A stretch of 39,357 nucleotides of DNA from Pseudomonas sp. GM48 (GTDB lineage Bacteria; Pseudomonadota; Gammaproteobacteria; Pseudomonadales; Pseudomonadaceae): NCBI RefSeq assembly GCF_000282335.1, contig NZ_AKJM01000005.1:1-39357 (forward strand). Direction: 5' to 3'. Below the pieces are notes generated by a model. That model saw nothing but the letters and a program-made list of their open reading frames with translations. It was not told where the DNA came from and searched no databases. The translations under genes were made by a program, and so were the position numbers. Of this stretch, positions 8,885 through 17,265 are shown piece by piece. Each line of letters begins with the position of its first letter. Position 1 is the stretch's first letter.

Positions 8885-10438
8885 TCAGGTGATCGGCGCG
8901 GGATTGAACAAGGTAATGTCGTTGTGCAGCTTGTGCTGCTCGGCCCACGTCTGTTTCTTGCCGCTGGCCACGTCCAGGTAGTAGTGGAACAGCTCCCAGC
9001 CCAGCTCCTCGATTGATGCGCGGCCAGTGGCAATGCGCCCGGCATCGATGTCGATCAGGTCCGGCCAGCGCTGTGCCAGTTCGGTCCGGGTCGACACTTT
9101 GACGACCGGCGCCATGGCCAACCCGTAAGGCGTGCCGCGACCGGTGGTGAACACATGCAGGTTCATTCCCGCCGCCAGCTGCAACGTGCCGCAGACAAAG
9201 TCGCTGGCCGGGGTCGCACAGAAGATCAGGCCTTTGCGCTTGAAACGCTCGCCGGGGCCGAGCACGCCGTTGATTGCGCTGCTGCCGGACTTGACGATCG
9301 AACCCAGGGATTTCTCGACAATGTTCGACAACCCGCCCTTCTTGTTGCCCGGCGTGGTGTTGGCGCTGCGATCCGCTTCGCCCTTGGCCAGATAACGGTC
9401 GTACCAGTCCATTTCCCGCACCAGTTCCTGGGCGACTTCCTCGGTTTGCGCCCGTGAAGTCAGCAGGTAGATCGCATCGCGCACTTCGGTGACTTCGGAA
9501 AACATCACCGTCGCACCCGCCCGCAGCAACAGGTCCGAGGCATAACCGAGCGCCGGGTTGGCGGTAATGCCGGAGAACGCATCACTGCCGCCGCATTGCA
9601 TGCCGAGGATCAGCTCGGACGCCGGCACGGTTTCCCGGCGGCGTTGATCGAGCTTCTTCAAGCGCGTCTCGGCCAGTTCCATGATCTGCTCGATCATCTC
9701 GGTGAAGCCATGGCTGGAATCCTGCAAGCGGTACAGCCATGGCTCGCTGAGATCCACCGAACTGTCGTTCTCGTGCATCACCTGCCCGGCCTGCAATTTC
9801 TCGCAGCCCAGGCTGATCACCAGGGCTTCGCCGCCCAGGTTCGGGTTGCGCGCCAGGTTGCGCACGGTGCGGATCGGGATGTACGAGTCGGTGGCGGTGA
9901 TGGCTACGCCGCAGCCATAACTGTGGGTCAGCGCCACCACGTCATCGACGTGCGGGTACTTGGGCAGCAACTCGGCCTTGATGCGCTTGACCGCATGATC
10001 GAGCACGCCGGTCACGCATTGCACGGTGGTGGTGATGCCCAGAATGTTGCGCGTGCCGACGGTGCCGTCGGCGTTGCGATAACCCTCGAAGGTGAAGCCT
10101 TCCAGCGGTGCTTGCGCGGCCGGCACGTCGGTGGACAGCGGCAGGCTGTCCAGCGGCGGCGCAGTCGGCATGCGCAGTTGATCTTCCTTGACCCAGCTGC
10201 CACGAGGGATCGGCTGCAAAGCGTAGCCAATGACCTGGCCGTAACGAATCACCTGACCACCTTCCGGAATGTCTTCCAAGGTGACCTTGTGGCTCTGCGG
10301 CACGAAGTCCACGGTGACCAGGTCGTCCGCAAACTCGGTGCCGGCCGGTACGCCTTGATCGTTGACCACGACCACTACGTTATCCCGTTCGTGCAGGCGG
10401 ATGTAGCGCGGCGAGTCGGAATGTTCAATCAACTGCAT
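8885..10438 (-). CDS. garD: galactarate dehydratase
   Basis: GarD dehydrates galactarate (mucate) to 5-dehydro-4-deoxy-D-glucarate, the substrate of KdgD encoded upstream. The 517-residue length fits the family. The N-terminus (about 1-95) is a SAF-type domain ([30 protein letters not shown]) and the rest is the UxaA/GarD catalytic region with [40 protein letters not shown] and [20 protein letters not shown]. The enzyme is iron-dependent. It is the last gene of the operon, starting 11 bases after the permease stop. No glucarate dehydratase gene (gudD) is in the window. Confidence 0.95.
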   Translation of the reverse strand: MQLIEHSDSPRYIRLHERDNVVVVVNDQGVPAGTEFADDLVTVDFVPQSHKVTLEDIPEGGQVIRYGQVIGYALQPIPRGSWVKEDQLRMPTAPPLDSLPLSTDVPAAQAPLEGFTFEGYRNADGTVGTRNILGITTTVQCVTGVLDHAVKRIKAELLPKYPHVDDVVALTHSYGCGVAITATDSYIPIRTVRNLARNPNLGGEALVISLGCEKLQAGQVMHENDSSVDLSEPWLYRLQDSSHGFTEMIEQIMELAETRLKKLDQRRRETVPASELILGMQCGGSDAFSGITANPALGYASDLLLRAGATVMFSEVTEVRDAIYLLTSRAQTEEVAQELVREMDWYDRYLAKGEADRSANTTPGNKKGGLSNIVEKSLGSIVKSGSSAINGVLGPGERFKRKGLIFCATPASDFVCGTLQLAAGMNLHVFTTGRGTPYGLAMAPVVKVSTRTELAQRWPDLIDIDAGRIATGRASIEELGWELFHYYLDVASGKKQTWAEQHKLHNDITLFNPAPIT

Positions 10439-10449
10439 GACGCCGCTCC

Positions 10450-11832
10450 TCAGGAATGCGCTTGAGACAATTTGTTGTTGGTTTCAGCACCGCCCACCGG
10501 TGGCTCTTTGAGCACCACACGCTTGATCGGACCGACGATCACCAGGTAGCTGAACACCGCCACCAATGCATTGCAGCCGACGAACACCAGTGCCCATTTG
10601 AACGAGCCAGTGGAGCTGATGATGTAGCCGATAACGATCGGCGTGGTGATCGAGGCAATGTTGCCGAACATATTGAACAGGCCGCCACTCAAACCGGCGA
10701 TCTGCTTCGGCGAAGTGTCGGACACCACCGCCCAGCCCAGCGCGCCCACGCCTTTGCCGAAGAACGCCAGGGCCATGAAGCCCACGACCATCCATTCGAT
10801 GTCGACATAGTTGCAGGCAACGATGCTGCTGGAAACCAAAAGACCGGCAATGATCGGCGCCTTGCGGGCGAAGGTCAGGGAGTGGCCCTTGCGCAGCAGG
10901 TAGTCGGAAATCACCCCGCCGAGCACACCGCCGATAAAGCCGCAGATCGCCGGCAACGAGGCAATGAAACCAGCCTTGAGGATGGTCATGCCGCGCTCCT
11001 GCACCAGGTACACCGGGAACCAGGTCAGGAAGAAATAAGTGATCGCGTTGATGCAGTACTGGCTCAGGTACACGCCGAGCATCATGCGGTTGGTCAGCAA
11101 CTGGCGGACGTAGTCCCATTTCGGACCTTCGACGCGCTTGCCGGGTTCCTGGCCCTTGGCTTTGTCCTGGTCCATGTCGACCATGCCGCCGTTCTCGGCG
11201 ATGTGCTTGAACTCGCTCTCATTGATCAGCGGATGTTGGCGCGGGCTGTGGATAACCTTCAGCCAGATCAGCGAGAACACGATACCGATCACGCCCATGA
11301 CGATAAACACGTGCTGCCAGCCGAACGTGAAGACGATCCAGCCCATCAGCGGTGCGAAGAGCACGGTGGCAAAGTATTGCGCCGAGTTGAAAATCGCCGA
11401 CGCGGTGCCGCGTTCGGCGGTCGGGAACCAGGCCGCCACGATGCGGGCGTTACCGGGGAAGGATGGCGCTTCAGCCAGGCCCACCAGGAAACGCAGCATG
11501 AACAGTGCAACCACCGCCGTGGACATGCCGAACGAGCCGACGTAGCCCTGCAACACGGTGAACAGCGACCAGGTGAAGATGCTCAGTGCGTAGACTTTTT
11601 TCGAGCCAAAGCGGTCAAGCAACCAGCCACCGGGGATTTGCCCGGCCACGTAGGCCCAACCGAATGCGGAGAAGATGTAGCCGAGGGTAACGGCGTCAAT
11701 GCCGAGGTCTTTTTGCAGGCTGGAGCCGGCAATTGCGATGGTAGCGCGGTCGGCGTAGTTGATCGTGGTCACCAGAAACAGCATGAGCAGGATCAAATAG
11801 CGGACGTGAGTCGGCTTCTGGGTCGATTGCAT
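10450..11832 (-). CDS. gudP: MFS sugar-acid permease (GudP/GarP-like, ACS family)
   Basis: This inner-membrane proton symporter probably takes up glucarate and/or galactarate. The 460-residue product has 12 membrane segments and opens with [26 protein letters not shown], the anion:cation symporter signature in which NYADR is typical. GAL.DRFG-type loop motifs and a long central loop (about 210-260) are present. The frame is open further upstream, but the ATG at 11832 follows GGGAG by 9 bases and gives the family N-terminus. It lies between the aldehyde dehydrogenase and garD. The choice between glucarate and galactarate cannot be made from sequence; the garD neighbour favours galactarate. Confidence 0.9.
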   Translation of the reverse strand: MQSTQKPTHVRYLILLMLFLVTTINYADRATIAIAGSSLQKDLGIDAVTLGYIFSAFGWAYVAGQIPGGWLLDRFGSKKVYALSIFTWSLFTVLQGYVGSFGMSTAVVALFMLRFLVGLAEAPSFPGNARIVAAWFPTAERGTASAIFNSAQYFATVLFAPLMGWIVFTFGWQHVFIVMGVIGIVFSLIWLKVIHSPRQHPLINESEFKHIAENGGMVDMDQDKAKGQEPGKRVEGPKWDYVRQLLTNRMMLGVYLSQYCINAITYFFLTWFPVYLVQERGMTILKAGFIASLPAICGFIGGVLGGVISDYLLRKGHSLTFARKAPIIAGLLVSSSIVACNYVDIEWMVVGFMALAFFGKGVGALGWAVVSDTSPKQIAGLSGGLFNMFGNIASITTPIVIGYIISSTGSFKWALVFVGCNALVAVFSYLVIVGPIKRVVLKEPPVGGAETNNKLSQAHS

Positions 11833-11884
11833 GTAGATGTACTCCCACTGATTATTTTTATGCGCGGGTGAATCTTTGTTTCCC

Positions 11885-11987
11885 CTGTAGGAGCGAGCTC
11901 TGCTCGCGATGGTGGTCAACGATGACGCGGGGCATCAGGTTTACCGCCGCGGCCTCACGACCATCGCGAGCAAGCTCGCTCCTACAA
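11885..11987. repeat. REPIN, type C (TGTAGGAGCGAGCTCTGCTCG family)
   Basis: Inverted arms lie at about 11885-11911 and 11961-11987, separated by about 50 bases. The arms differ at one short spot (GCTCTGCTCGCG against CGCGAGCAAGC). It sits inside the sugar-acid operon between the aldehyde dehydrogenase and permease genes, so it may set different mRNA levels for the two halves. Confidence 0.85.
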
Positions 11988-12000
11988 CAGGGATGTTGCG

Positions 12001-13446
12001 TTACGAACCGATGTAAGAGGTTTTTACAACCGTGTAGAACTCTTGCGCATAGCGGCCTTGCTCACGTGATCCATAGGATGAACCTTTACGCCCACCGAAC
12101 GGAACGTGGTAATCCACACCGGCGGTCGGCAGGTTGACCATCACCATCCCGGCCTGGGAGTGGCGCTTGAAGTGGTTGGCGTACTTCAGCGAGGTGGTGG
12201 CAATGCCCGCCGACAACCCGAACTCGGTGTCGTTGGCCATGGCCAGCGCAGCTTCGTAATCAGCCACGCGGACCACGTTGGCCACCGGGCCGAAGATTTC
12301 TTCGCGGCTGATGCGCATCGCCGCTGTGCTGTCGGCAAACAGGGTCGGCGCGAGGAAGTAGCCTTCGGTATCGCAGGTCACCAGGCCACCGCCGCTGACC
12401 AGGCGCGCACCTTCGGACTGGCCGATGTCGATGTACTTCATGTCCTGTTCAAGTTGCGCTTGCGAGACCACCGGACCGATATCGGTGCCAGCCTTCAACG
12501 CGTGGCCGACCTTGATCGATTTCATGCGCTCGGCCATGGCGTCGACGAACCGGTCGTGGATGCCGGCGGTGACGATAAAGCGGCTCGAAGCCGTGCAACG
12601 CTGGCCGGTGGAGTAGAACGCGCTCTGCACCGACAACTCGACCGCTTGCTTGAGGTCGGCGTCGTCGAGAATGATCTGCGGGTTCTTGCCGCCCATTTCC
12701 AGCTGGACCTTGGCCTGACGCGACACGCAGTTCACAGCGATCTGACGCCCCACGCCCACAGAACCTGTGAAGCTGATGCCGTCGACTTTCGGGCTGTTGA
12801 CCAGTGCATCGCCCACCACACGACCGCTGCCCATCACCAGGTTGAACACGCCGGCCGGGAAACCGGCACGGGAGATGATTTCGGCCAGGGCCCAGGCGCA
12901 ACCCGGAACCAGGTCAGCGGGCTTGAGCACGACGCAGTTGCCGTAGGCCAGGGCCGGGGCGATTTTCCACGCCGGAATGGCAATCGGGAAGTTCCACGGG
13001 GTGATCAGACCGACCACACCCAAGGCTTCGCGAGTGACTTCGACGTTGACGCCCGGACGCACCGACGGCAGATAGTCGCCGGACAGGCGCAGGCATTCAC
13101 CGGCGAAGAACTTGAAGATGTTGCCGGCGCGGGTCACTTCGCCGATGGCTTCCGGCAGGGTCTTGCCCTCTTCCCGGGCCAGCAGGGTGCCGAGCTCTTC
13201 GCGACGGGCGAGGATTTCAGTACCGACTTTATCCAGGGAGTCGTGGCGCGCCTGAATGCCCGACACCGACCACGCCGGGAACGCAGCACGGGCGGCGTCG
13301 ATGGCCGCGTGGACCTGAGCCAGGTCAGCCTTGGCATAGTCGCCGATGGCATCGGTCAGTTCGGACGGGTTGATGTTGGTCGAATAGTCGCCGCCGGCAA
13401 CCCATTCGCCATTGATGTAGTTATCAAAACGTTTTGAATCAGCCAC
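12001..13446 (-). CDS. aldehyde dehydrogenase, probable 2,5-dioxovalerate (alpha-ketoglutarate semialdehyde) dehydrogenase
   Basis: This NAD(P)+-dependent enzyme would oxidise the KdgD product to 2-oxoglutarate, ending the glucarate/galactarate route in the TCA cycle. The 481-residue ALDH fold is intact: Asn152 in TPWNFP, the NAD(P) loop FTGSVGVGRQI (226-236), general base Glu250 in LEMGGKNP, and catalytic Cys284 in GQRCTASSR. The family cannot be separated from succinate semialdehyde dehydrogenases by motif alone; the position directly after kdgD gives the substrate. It is 59 bases downstream of kdgD and is followed by a REPIN and the permease. Confidence 0.92.
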   Translation of the reverse strand: MADSKRFDNYINGEWVAGGDYSTNINPSELTDAIGDYAKADLAQVHAAIDAARAAFPAWSVSGIQARHDSLDKVGTEILARREELGTLLAREEGKTLPEAIGEVTRAGNIFKFFAGECLRLSGDYLPSVRPGVNVEVTREALGVVGLITPWNFPIAIPAWKIAPALAYGNCVVLKPADLVPGCAWALAEIISRAGFPAGVFNLVMGSGRVVGDALVNSPKVDGISFTGSVGVGRQIAVNCVSRQAKVQLEMGGKNPQIILDDADLKQAVELSVQSAFYSTGQRCTASSRFIVTAGIHDRFVDAMAERMKSIKVGHALKAGTDIGPVVSQAQLEQDMKYIDIGQSEGARLVSGGGLVTCDTEGYFLAPTLFADSTAAMRISREEIFGPVANVVRVADYEAALAMANDTEFGLSAGIATTSLKYANHFKRHSQAGMVMVNLPTAGVDYHVPFGGRKGSSYGSREQGRYAQEFYTVVKTSYIGS

Positions 13447-13505
13447 TGAATCATCTCCTCACGCAAAAAGCCGCCGATTGCTCAGCGGCCCTGGTTTATC
13501 GGGTG

Positions 13506-14417
13506 TTACTGCGCGCCCTGCTTGTCGATCAGCGCGGCGAGCATTTCGTACTCTTCGCCAGTCAGATCGGTCAGCGGTGCACGCACAGGACCTGCGTCGT
13601 AGCCGGCAATTTTTGCCCCGGCCTTGACGATGCTCACGGCGTAACCGGCCTTGCGGTTACGGATGTCCAGGTACGGCAGGAAGAAGTCGTCGATGATCTT
13701 GCCGACGGTGGCGTGATCTTCGCGGGCGATGGCGTGGTAGAAGTCCATCGCGGTTTTCGGGATGAAGTTGAACACCGCCGAGGAGTAGACCGGCACGCCC
13801 AGCGCCTTGTAAGCCGCGGCGTAGACTTCGGCGGTCGGCAAGCCACCCAGATAGCTGAAGCGATCACCGAGGCGGCGCCGGATCGACACCATCAACTCGA
13901 TATCACCCAGGCCATCCTTGTAGCCGATCAGGTTCGGGCAGCGCTCGGCCAGACGTTCCAGCAGTGGCGCGGTCAGGCGGCAGACGTTGCGGTTGTAGAC
14001 CACCACGCCGATGTTGACCGACTTGCACACGGCTTCAACGTGGGCGGCAACACCGTCCTGGCTGGCTTCGGTCAGGTAGTGCGGCAGCAGCAACAAGCCC
14101 TTGGCGCCCAGACGCTCGGCTTCCTGTGCGTATTCGATGGCCTGGCGAGTGGAACCGCCCACGCCCGCCAGGATCGGCACGCTGGTGGCGCAAGTGTCGA
14201 CGGCGGTCTTGATGATTTCCGAATATTCACTGGCCGCCAGGGAGAAGAACTCACCGGTGCCGCCCGCGGCAAACAGCGCCGAAGCGCCGTATGGAGCCAG
14301 CCATTCGAGACGCTTGATGTAGCCCGCACGATTGAAGTCGCCCTGAGCATTGAAATCGGTGACCGGGAAAGACAGCAGACCGGCAGAGAGGATGGACTTC
14401 AGTTCTTGTGGATTCAT
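13506..14417 (-). CDS. kdgD: 5-dehydro-4-deoxyglucarate dehydratase
   Basis: KdgD dehydrates and decarboxylates 5-keto-4-deoxyglucarate to 2,5-dioxopentanoate (alpha-ketoglutarate semialdehyde). The 303-residue TIM-barrel belongs to the DapA/NanA class I aldolase superfamily. The Schiff-base lysine is Lys167 in [10 protein letters not shown], the supporting Tyr is Tyr141 in VVVYNRN, and the carboxylate-binding loop is GGTGEFFSL (52-60). It is the first gene of the minus-strand operon kdgD - ALDH - permease - garD. The promoter region carries a clear operator-like dyad, so it is probably repressed until sugar acid appears. Confidence 0.95.
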   Translation of the reverse strand: MNPQELKSILSAGLLSFPVTDFNAQGDFNRAGYIKRLEWLAPYGASALFAAGGTGEFFSLAASEYSEIIKTAVDTCATSVPILAGVGGSTRQAIEYAQEAERLGAKGLLLLPHYLTEASQDGVAAHVEAVCKSVNIGVVVYNRNVCRLTAPLLERLAERCPNLIGYKDGLGDIELMVSIRRRLGDRFSYLGGLPTAEVYAAAYKALGVPVYSSAVFNFIPKTAMDFYHAIAREDHATVGKIIDDFFLPYLDIRNRKAGYAVSIVKAGAKIAGYDAGPVRAPLTDLTGEEYEMLAALIDKQGAQ

Positions 14418-14472
14418 TATTCGAACACCCTGGATAGCGACGTAGTGTGAGATAACCGTTCAGCTCGCGCCG

Positions 14473-14496
14473 AAGTTGTAGGTCATCGTACAACTT
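14473..14496. promoter_or_regulatory. probable GntR/FadR-type operator of the kdgD operon
   Basis: AAGTTGTA and TACAACTT are perfect 8-bp inverted arms with an 8-base spacer. The TTGTA...TACAA form suits FadR-subfamily GntR regulators. It covers the -10 of the predicted kdgD promoter. Fourteen of 15 bases of AGTTGTACGATNACC recur upstream of the gntR gene at 17125-17139, pointing to that protein as the binder. Confidence 0.72.
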
Positions 14497-14512
14497 AAAA
14501 TACAACCGTCAA
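14485..14512 (-). promoter_or_regulatory. sigma70 promoter of the kdgD operon
   Basis: On the minus strand TTGACG (14507-14512) and TACGAT (14485-14490) are 16 bases apart. The -10 lies inside the operator dyad at 14473-14496, the arrangement expected for repression. The start point would be near 14478, about 60 bases before the kdgD ATG. Confidence 0.6.
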
Positions 14513-14559
14513 CTGCATTTCATCGCTGTCCGCCGATTTTGTGTCGGAAAGGTATTTTC

Positions 14560-14587
14560 TTGACGTAAGAAAAATCTTATCTATGAT
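14560..14587 (+). promoter_or_regulatory. sigma70 promoter of the SOS-type two-gene unit
   Basis: TTGACG (14560-14565) and TATGAT (14582-14587) are 16 bases apart. The predicted start point, near 14594, abuts the LexA box at 14596-14611. The match to consensus is good (5 of 6 at both elements). Confidence 0.72.
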
Positions 14588-14595
14588 TGAAACAA

Positions 14596-14611
14596 CTGTA
14601 CATAAATACAG
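14596..14611. promoter_or_regulatory. LexA (SOS) box
   Basis: CTGT-N8-ACAG is present exactly, and the dyad extends to 12-bp perfect arms (14589-14600 and 14607-14618) around CATAAA. The gammaproteobacterial LexA consensus is CTGT-N8-ACAG with an AT-rich centre, as here. Its place at the start point of a strong promoter, 42 bases before the next ATG, is that of a classic SOS operator. Confidence 0.8.
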
Positions 14612-14652
14612 TTGTTTCTGATTCATAGCGACGACATATCAAGGAGATAGAA

Positions 14653-15957
14653 ATGTCAGGTCTACACACACAACCACTGAAAAAACCCAAGCAAGTCATT
14701 GCCACGCTGGATGATCTTTTTACCGGGCAAGGCATAGCCATTAACGGTAACGAGCATCTGCTTCTGCGTCTTGGCGAGCCTCATACCGATGCGCCACAAC
14801 CCTCGACCCCGTCCGCCGCAAATGCCTTGAAAGGCAAGCCCCAGCTGAGGTTCGAGGGTGGTGAGCACACTGCAATCGGCGACAACACCTTGCTGCGGTT
14901 CGTCAAGGACGCGCCTGCGATTCCGGCTTCACAGGTCGAGTTGCATCTGCCCAATGGCCTCGCCCTGAGCTACGGCCAGATCGTTGCACTGGGGGGTGAT
15001 TTCTATGGAATTGCGGATCAACCGATCAGCGATGGCGCGACACCTGCGGAGCGAATCCAGCGTTTTGCCAATGCTTTCAACTCGCTGGCGGTCCTGCCGG
15101 CTTCGAATGCCGAGGCCAGGCAAATCCTTGCCGTCATGCAGAAGGAAATCGCCGCCGTTAACCAGGCGATCCGGGATGGTAAACAGCCCCACGAGGCCTA
15201 TGACGCCCTGGGAGATACGTTGTCAGAAGAGTGGAACAGGATCACCGGTGGCGGCAGCTTCGTTTCGGCGCTGTTTCCGTTGGGTCGATATCTGAAACTG
15301 GCCGCCAACAATGCCGATCACTTTGCCGAAGGGGCGCTGGCGGCTTATATCGCCGGGCACACCGTCGCCGTGCAGCAAGCGATACTGGCGAAAAACAGTG
15401 CCGATGAGACGCAACTGGAACTGGCCTACGCGATGAACGCTTTTGCCGATCATTACTTGACCGACCTGTTCTCCGCCGGCCACTTGCGGGTGCCGCGCAG
15501 AGAGTTGGCGGCGGTGGTCACGCCCAGTGATCTGGGGTCGTTGATCACCCGGTTCATGCACGACGAGGACAGCAAATTTGGTCTCAATGTGCGCAACGGT
15601 GATGGCGATCAATGGCGAGCCTACGGCGACAAGCGTTACTTCGACGCCATCGACAGCATCAACCGGATGCACGTCAATCAAGCGGTTCAGGCATCTGCCG
15701 ACGAAATCTTCGCTGCGTACCTTAGTGGCATTGCACCGTCGCCAGGCAACTTCGCAGCCTTGAAAAAGCTCCCCGATCTACAAGCGGCGCTCAACCCGGC
15801 GGGCAATTTCTCGCCACTGTTCAAGGTTGAAGGCAGCAAAGTGCTGCGCCGCAAGGACGTCAACAACCTCAATGACACCGCCACCGTCGATGATTGGTGG
15901 GGCTGGAGCACTTACCTGCTGCTCAAGGATTACCACCCAACTGGCAACGTTGCCTGA
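14653..15957 (+). CDS. zinc phospholipase C-like protein, predicted SOS-induced
   Basis: This 434-residue protein has no signal peptide or membrane segment, so it is probably cytosolic. I do not recognise a named gene. The central and C-terminal part looks like the zinc-dependent phospholipase C / S1-P1 nuclease fold: GGD (Asp116), ADH (His223), IAGH (His236), then FADHYLTDLFSAGHLR with His267-x3-Asp271-x5-His277. This has the same spacing as the zinc ligands His118/Asp122/His128 of Bacillus cereus PLC. His303 and acidic residues follow. The first about 100 residues are unassigned. The ATG follows AAGGAG. The promoter carries a LexA box. A 63-residue gene follows after 14 bases. Substrate (phospholipid, nucleic acid or other) is unknown; the fold call is inference from motif spacing. 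Confidence 0.72.
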   Translation: MSGLHTQPLKKPKQVIATLDDLFTGQGIAINGNEHLLLRLGEPHTDAPQPSTPSAANALKGKPQLRFEGGEHTAIGDNTLLRFVKDAPAIPASQVELHLPNGLALSYGQIVALGGDFYGIADQPISDGATPAERIQRFANAFNSLAVLPASNAEARQILAVMQKEIAAVNQAIRDGKQPHEAYDALGDTLSEEWNRITGGGSFVSALFPLGRYLKLAANNADHFAEGALAAYIAGHTVAVQQAILAKNSADETQLELAYAMNAFADHYLTDLFSAGHLRVPRRELAAVVTPSDLGSLITRFMHDEDSKFGLNVRNGDGDQWRAYGDKRYFDAIDSINRMHVNQAVQASADEIFAAYLSGIAPSPGNFAALKKLPDLQAALNPAGNFSPLFKVEGSKVLRRKDVNNLNDTATVDDWWGWSTYLLLKDYHPTGNVA

Positions 15958-15971
15958 TAAGGAGATCAATG

Positions 15972-16163
15972 ATGACAATCAAACTGACACTGGAACTGGC
16001 TTCGGGACAATCGATGAAGGGTGCGCCGCTGGAGTTGTTGACCAATGGAGTGCCGATTGCCCGGGGGGTTGTGGATGAGCAGGGGATGGTGGCATTCGAT
16101 GCCAAACCCGGAACTGGCGAGTTAGCGGTGAGGGTGGATCGTTCGATTCTCAGGATAGGCTAA
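15972..16163 (+). CDS. small hypothetical protein, beta-rich, partner of the PLC-like gene
   Basis: This 63-residue product is not recognised. It is mostly predicted beta strand (KLTLELASGQ, APLELLTNGVPIARGVVDEQGMVAFDA, ELAVRVDRSILRIG), resembling a small Ig-like or carboxypeptidase-regulatory-like module. No signal peptide is seen. An AGGAG site lies 7 bases before the ATG at 15972; an adjacent in-frame ATG at 15969 would add one Met. It begins 14 bases after the PLC-like stop, so it is almost surely in the same SOS-type transcript. A binding partner or immunity role is possible but speculative. Confidence 0.72.
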   Translation: MTIKLTLELASGQSMKGAPLELLTNGVPIARGVVDEQGMVAFDAKPGTGELAVRVDRSILRIG

Positions 16164-16188
16164 AGCCATAGCGTAACGGCTGCCGGCC

Positions 16189-16286
16189 CCTTCGCGAGCA
16201 AGCCCGCTCCCACATTGGATTTTCGGTGTACACAAATTTTGTGTTCGACACTGATCAAATGTGGGAGCGGGCTTGCTCGCGAAGGC
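16189..16286. repeat. REPIN, type B
   Basis: Inverted type B copies lie at 16189-16214 and 16260-16286 and pair over about 25 bp. They sit between the convergent PLC-like unit and the gntR gene, serving as a likely shared 3' structure. Confidence 0.88.
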
Positions 16287-16322
16287 AATCTGTCAGCCAA
16301 TACCGGATTGGAATCAGAACAC

Positions 16323-17081
16323 TCAGCCCCGCTGTGCCTCCGCCTCTTCATGGGCATGACGCAACCGCTCGCGGCTGTTGGTCAGGTGCAAACGCATGGC
16401 GGCCCGCGCGGCATCGGAATCCTGGCGGGCAATCGCGTCGTAGATCTCTTCGTGCTCACGACTCAGGCGATTCATGTAGTGCTGCTGATCGTCATGGGCC
16501 AGCCTCGCGGAGTTCAGGCGGGTACGCGGAATGATGCTGGTGCCCAGGTGGGTCATGATGTCGGTGAAGTAGCGGTTGCCGGTGGCCAGGGCAATCTGCA
16601 GATGGAACTGGAAGTCCGAGGCCACGGCATCGCTGGCGTGGGACACGCTTTCATTCAGCGCATCCAGCGCCGCGCGCATCAGGCCAAGTTGCTCGGGACT
16701 GCGGCGTTGCGCGGCGAGGCCGGCGGATTCCACTTCCAGGCTGATGCGCAGTTCCAGGATGGCCAGCACATCCCGCAAGGTCACGACGGTCGCCGGGTCG
16801 ATGCGAAAACCGCTCGGGCTCGGCGTGTCGAGCACGAAGGTGCCGATGCCGTGGCGGGTTTCCACCTGGCCGGCCGCCTGCAGGCGGGAGATCGCTTCGC
16901 GCACCACCGTGCGGCTGACGCCATGGGCATCCATGATGGCCGACTCGGTGGGCAACTTGTCGCCGCGCTTGAGATGGCCGTCACGGATCTGCTCGGACAG
17001 CACCGTCACCAGTTCCTGAGCGAGGCTGCGGCGCTTGCGTGGGAGGCGTGGTGTGTCGATCGGGTTTTCCATGGTGAACAT
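16323..17081 (-). CDS. GntR-family (FadR subfamily, FCD domain) transcriptional regulator of sugar-acid catabolism
   Basis: This 252-residue DNA-binding regulator has an N-terminal winged helix (about 20-85, with KLPTESAIMDAHGVSRTVVREAI and GIGTFV) and a C-terminal helical FCD effector domain (about 105-240, with LRISLEVESAGLAA, DFQFHLQIALATGN, and REHEEIYDAIARQD). FCD proteins bind organic or sugar acids. Two starts are possible, ATG 17081 (used here) and ATG 17072; both have weak ribosome sites. The motif AGTTGTACGATCACC just upstream matches the kdgD operator, so I infer it represses both itself and kdgD-ALDH-permease-garD, with galactarate/glucarate or an intermediate as inducer. Confidence 0.9.
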   Translation of the reverse strand: MFTMENPIDTPRLPRKRRSLAQELVTVLSEQIRDGHLKRGDKLPTESAIMDAHGVSRTVVREAISRLQAAGQVETRHGIGTFVLDTPSPSGFRIDPATVVTLRDVLAILELRISLEVESAGLAAQRRSPEQLGLMRAALDALNESVSHASDAVASDFQFHLQIALATGNRYFTDIMTHLGTSIIPRTRLNSARLAHDDQQHYMNRLSREHEEIYDAIARQDSDAARAAMRLHLTNSRERLRHAHEEAEAQRG

Positions 17082-17109
17082 CTGTCTCGAAAAAATCGGC
17101 TGAAACCGC

Positions 17110-17140
17110 ATCATAGCGCAACGCAGTTGTACGATCACCG
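17110..17140 (-). promoter_or_regulatory. promoter/operator of the gntR regulator
   Basis: A TATGAT -10 (17110-17115, minus strand) lies 28-38 bases before the candidate starts. The sequence AGTTGTACGATCACC at 17125-17139 matches the kdgD operator at 14 of 15 bases; only its second half-arm is degenerate. It falls in the -20 to -35 zone, suggesting autoregulation. Confidence 0.55.
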
Positions 17141-17160
17141 TCAAGGTGACCACCAAACCC

Positions 17161-17249
17161 TGTGGGAGCGGGCTTGCCCGCGAAGGCAGTGTGTCAGACA
17201 TCCTCATGTCGAATGTCAGACCGCTTTCGCGAGCAAGCCCGCTCCCACA
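17161..17249. repeat. REPIN, type B
   Basis: Inverted type B copies lie at about 17161-17186 and 17225-17249; the left one has GCCCGC in place of GCTCGC. The repeat lies between the start of gntR and the 3' end of the ABC transporter gene. Confidence 0.87.
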
Positions 17250-17265
17250 AGGGGATTTGTGGTGC

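Noticed and set aside
5605..17249. Recurring palindromic repeats as a CRISPR array
   Set aside because: They are inverted doublets spread kilobases apart, not direct repeats with regular spacers, and no cas genes are present.
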